From Neolewinella antarctica (GTDB lineage: Bacteria > Bacteroidota > Bacteroidia > Chitinophagales > Saprospiraceae): DNA of 64,000 nucleotides. The stretch spans positions 62,001 to 126,000 of the forward strand of contig NZ_JAATJH010000003.1 of assembly GCF_011927835.1 (NCBI RefSeq). Direction: 5' to 3'. The notes below the pieces were generated by a model that made no database searches, was not told the DNA's origin, and saw only the letters and a program-made list of their open reading frames with translations. Position 1 is the first letter of the stretch. The number at the start of each line of letters is the position of its first letter. This document shows positions 59,959-64,000 of this stretch, one piece after another. A program made the position numbers and the translations under genes.

Positions 59959-60561
59959 ATGCGAATATTCGTACTCTTTATCTTTTTAAGTAGCTGCATC
60001 GTGCAAAACCCCACCGACCCTAAGAACGACCCCACGCCCGGGGACGCTAACGGCACCAAAGACACCTCGGCCCTCCAAACCATCTATGACTTCCCCGAGC
60101 AGGGCCGTGGCAAGTGGCGCGTTCAGGATGACGTCGTCATGGGCGGGCGCTCCGATAGCAAATTCGTCATGACGGACGACGGCAACGGTCGATTCTTCGG
60201 GAAAGTGTCCCTGGAGAACAACGGTGGTTTTTGCTCCGTACAGCACACTACCAACGATAACCCGTTTGTGGTGAAAGGAAAATCAGCCTTTTCCGTGCAG
60301 GTCAACGGTGATGGTAAAGATTACAACTTCCGGGTTCGTACCCCCAACGGCCGTCACGCTTATAACTACACTTTCCAGACGAAGGGTGATAAGTGGGAAA
60401 CAGTGCTCATTCCGTTCGACGCTATGAAAGCGACTTTCCACGGTGAATCGGTCGACGTACCTAATTACGCCGGGGAAGATATCCGGGAGATTCAGATTTT
60501 GATCGGTAACAAGAAGGCGGAAACGTTTGAGTTGCTGCTGATGAATATCTCGGCGATGTAA
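59959..60561 (+). CDS. CIA30-family lipoprotein
   Basis: 200 residues. Very short signal peptide with lipobox LSSC (Cys13). After a polar linker, WRVQDDVVMGGRSDSKF (about 53) and FSVQVNGDGKDYNFRVRTPN (20) and VLIPFDAMKATFHG are segments of the CIA30 (complex I intermediate-associated protein 30) beta-jellyroll. Bacterial members are secreted or lipid-anchored and of unknown function; a carbohydrate-binding-like role is possible from the fold. Monocistronic. Confidence 0.85.
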   Translation: MRIFVLFIFLSSCIVQNPTDPKNDPTPGDANGTKDTSALQTIYDFPEQGRGKWRVQDDVVMGGRSDSKFVMTDDGNGRFFGKVSLENNGGFCSVQHTTNDNPFVVKGKSAFSVQVNGDGKDYNFRVRTPNGRHAYNYTFQTKGDKWETVLIPFDAMKATFHGESVDVPNYAGEDIREIQILIGNKKAETFELLLMNISAM

Positions 60562-60594
60562 GCGCTTGGCTTCCTAAATTAGGGGAAATCTTTC

Positions 60595-60611
60595 GCGCGG
60601 TCGCGGGTGCA
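60595..60611 (+). repeat. Dispersed 17-mer, last base differs, intergenic
   Basis: GCGCGGTCGCGGGTGCA, 34 nt after the CIA30 stop. A partial opposite copy ACGACCGCGC lies at 60681. Confidence 0.8.
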
Positions 60612-60701
60612 ATAAAATACACTAAAAGAGCAGGGGTTCGCCCCACAGATACTGCTTCTCAGTCACTTTACTTTTCATCCACGACCGCGCCCAAACGAAA
60701 A

Positions 60702-60735
60702 ACGGCCCGAACACTCGCAAGAGCGTTCGGGCCGT
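60702..60735 (-). terminator. Terminator of katG
   Basis: ACGGCCCGAAC pairs with GTTCGGGCCGT around a 12-nt loop; on the minus strand followed by TTTTCGTTTG. Confidence 0.85.
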
Positions 60736-60760
60736 AATTTCTAGGTACTTGTCCTACCGA

Positions 60761-63019
<2,259 letters not shown>

Positions 63020-63184
63020 TTATTTTTTGTGCTTTGGGGGGAATGGCGTACCATCTCCATTAACGGACAACGCGGAGGGCGTAATCGGGTTGTTTCTGTG
63101 ACGGGGAAATGTTGGTAAGCGGCACTTTGAGTGCTTAGCGGCTCCGCTAGGTTGAGGTAATCGAGGTCGGTATAACCTTGGAGC

Positions 63185-64000
63185 TTACAGCGAATGCCCC
63201 GGAATCGGTACGTACTTCAGCTCCACCCCCAGGTAAGTCCGCCAGTCGTCCGTAGCCGCCAGGCCACCGAAATAGGCTGCGTACCGTTCTTCCGCTACCC
63301 GTGCAAAGTAAGGCACGGGAGGGGTGGCCCCCGCCAGAAAGTCTTCCAACGACACACAAAGCCCCGCCCGGTAAAGTGCCTCCGCGATTTCAACCTGCTC
63401 CCGGTAGGGGCGCTGGCAGGGAACGGGCACGAAAGGCTTGCCCGCCCGCAAAACTTCGGCCGTTAAATTACTCCCGCACGCGGCCACGACAACGGACGCT
63501 TGCCGGAGGTACGGCGTAATGTCTTGGACGACACCCAAAGACCAATCCAGCAGCGCCGTTGCCATAGGACTAAAGTCTCCGATACCAATCAACGGTCTTT
63601 CCGGAAAAATTCTTTGCACCCGCGCCAGCGCCCCTTCTAGTTCCTCCGCCGCACCGAAACCGCGCACGAACAGAATGGCGTCCGCCGGCAAGTTCGGCTC
63701 TTCAGCTAATTGTGAAGGCTTAGTGGGTGAGGGTTTAAAACCTATATAAACTGTCTTCTTACGTACCCAGTCCGGCGTACTTTCCGACTCCAGCGCCTCC
63801 GGAAAGTAAGCGATCAACCCCATTGCTCCCCGAAAAGCTTCCTCGTGCGCCACGTCCCGTCGGTCGCCGAACAGGCGCACGTAGAGGTAGGGTACGGAGC
63901 TGGCGCGCAGCAGCGCGGCCACCTCCACGCTGATGTCGACGATGACTAACTCAACGTCTAGCTCCTCCACCGTTTGCAGGATTTGCAGTGAGCGTTGGCG
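63185..64000 (-). CDS. Glycosyltransferase, GT28/MGT-like C-terminal part (truncated by window edge)
   Basis: At least 272 residues; the gene continues beyond 64000. LVIVDISVEVAALLRASSVP (20; N-terminal domain end) and the donor-site domain with FVRGFGAAEELEG, VVVAACGSNLTAEVLRAGKPF and VPCQRPYREQVEIAEAL, where CGSN-TAEVLRAGKP is the GT-B nucleotide-sugar site pattern of GT28/GT1 enzymes. It probably glycosylates a lipid or small molecule. Start not visible. Divergence or operon context with katG is unclear (172 nt between). Confidence 0.75.
   Translation of the reverse strand, partial: RQRSLQILQTVEELDVELVIVDISVEVAALLRASSVPYLYVRLFGDRRDVAHEEAFRGAMGLIAYFPEALESESTPDWVRKKTVYIGFKPSPTKPSQLAEEPNLPADAILFVRGFGAAEELEGALARVQRIFPERPLIGIGDFSPMATALLDWSLGVVQDITPYLRQASVVVAACGSNLTAEVLRAGKPFVPVPCQRPYREQVEIAEALYRAGLCVSLEDFLAGATPPVPYFARVAEERYAAYFGGLAATDDWRTYLGVELKYVPIPGHSL

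Overview
The window looks like chromosomal DNA of a GC-rich Bacteroidota, most likely a Saprospiria/Lewinella-type marine bacterium. The grounds are: a gldJ lipoprotein gene followed by murF; a secreted fasciclin protein with a type IX secretion sorting tail; many outer-membrane barrels and OmpA proteins; BlaI/M56 and ECF sigma modules; and promoters of the Bacteroidota TAnnTTTG type with few visible Shine-Dalgarno sites. No rRNA, tRNA, CRISPR array, prophage or intact transposase gene was seen. Species assignment is inference.

Layout. 0.2-6 kb: a small coiled-coil membrane protein, gldJ, murF and a convergent cation:proton antiporter. 6-12 kb: small hypothetical gene, rRNA methyltransferase, FAD oxidoreductase, rpsP with a long acidic tail, M14 carboxypeptidase. 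12-19.7 kb: subtilase, a DUF6702-like protein, the blaI/M56 pair with a visible operator, a cold-shock protein, an MsbA-like ABC exporter, a BatE-like protein. 19.7-29.4 kb: GT-C glycosyltransferase, OstA/LptA-like protein, CvpA, a SerA-like dehydrogenase, a tandem-barrel outer-membrane protein with an OmpA protein, cytidine deaminase. 29.5-32.4 kb: ECF sigma/anti-sigma/effector operon and the heptose-1-phosphate adenylyltransferase. 32.7-35.4 kb is the accessory island: an antitoxin with a frameshifted toxin, a scrap of a second nif3, and a 5'-truncated Rhs gene with an AT-rich C-terminal toxin-like tail followed by an AT-rich lipoprotein gene. 35.5-45.1 kb: intact nif3, zinc-ribbon coiled-coil protein, M23 peptidase, GT-C enzyme, FAD dehydrogenase, msrA, and a second ECF module whose partner is a TM-plus-barrel fusion. 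45.5-54.3 kb: five-domain fasciclin protein, lipoprotein, divergent Nramp-family transporter, PhnA-like protein, GAF histidine kinase, NAD(P)H oxidoreductase. 54.6-57.5 kb: rplM-rpsI-rpsB-tsf. 57.8-64 kb: MFS transporter, a 69-residue membrane protein, CIA30 protein, katG and a partial glycosyltransferase.

The most unusual content is in the non-coding and repetitive DNA. A 17-base sequence (GCGCGGTCGCGGGTGCC or its complement) recurs exactly seven times plus several near copies, both between genes and inside genes in different reading frames. Two copies of a 164-230 bp long-hairpin element carry 18-bp terminal inverted repeats and pairing-preserving differences. Heptanucleotide arrays sit opposite inverted partial copies, and each spacer of the ribosomal-protein operon carries a repeat or hairpin. 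At least six genes have their TAnnTTTG-like box only 4-6 nt from the start codon, suggesting frequent leaderless transcription. All assignments come from reading the sequence and family knowledge; no database search was run.
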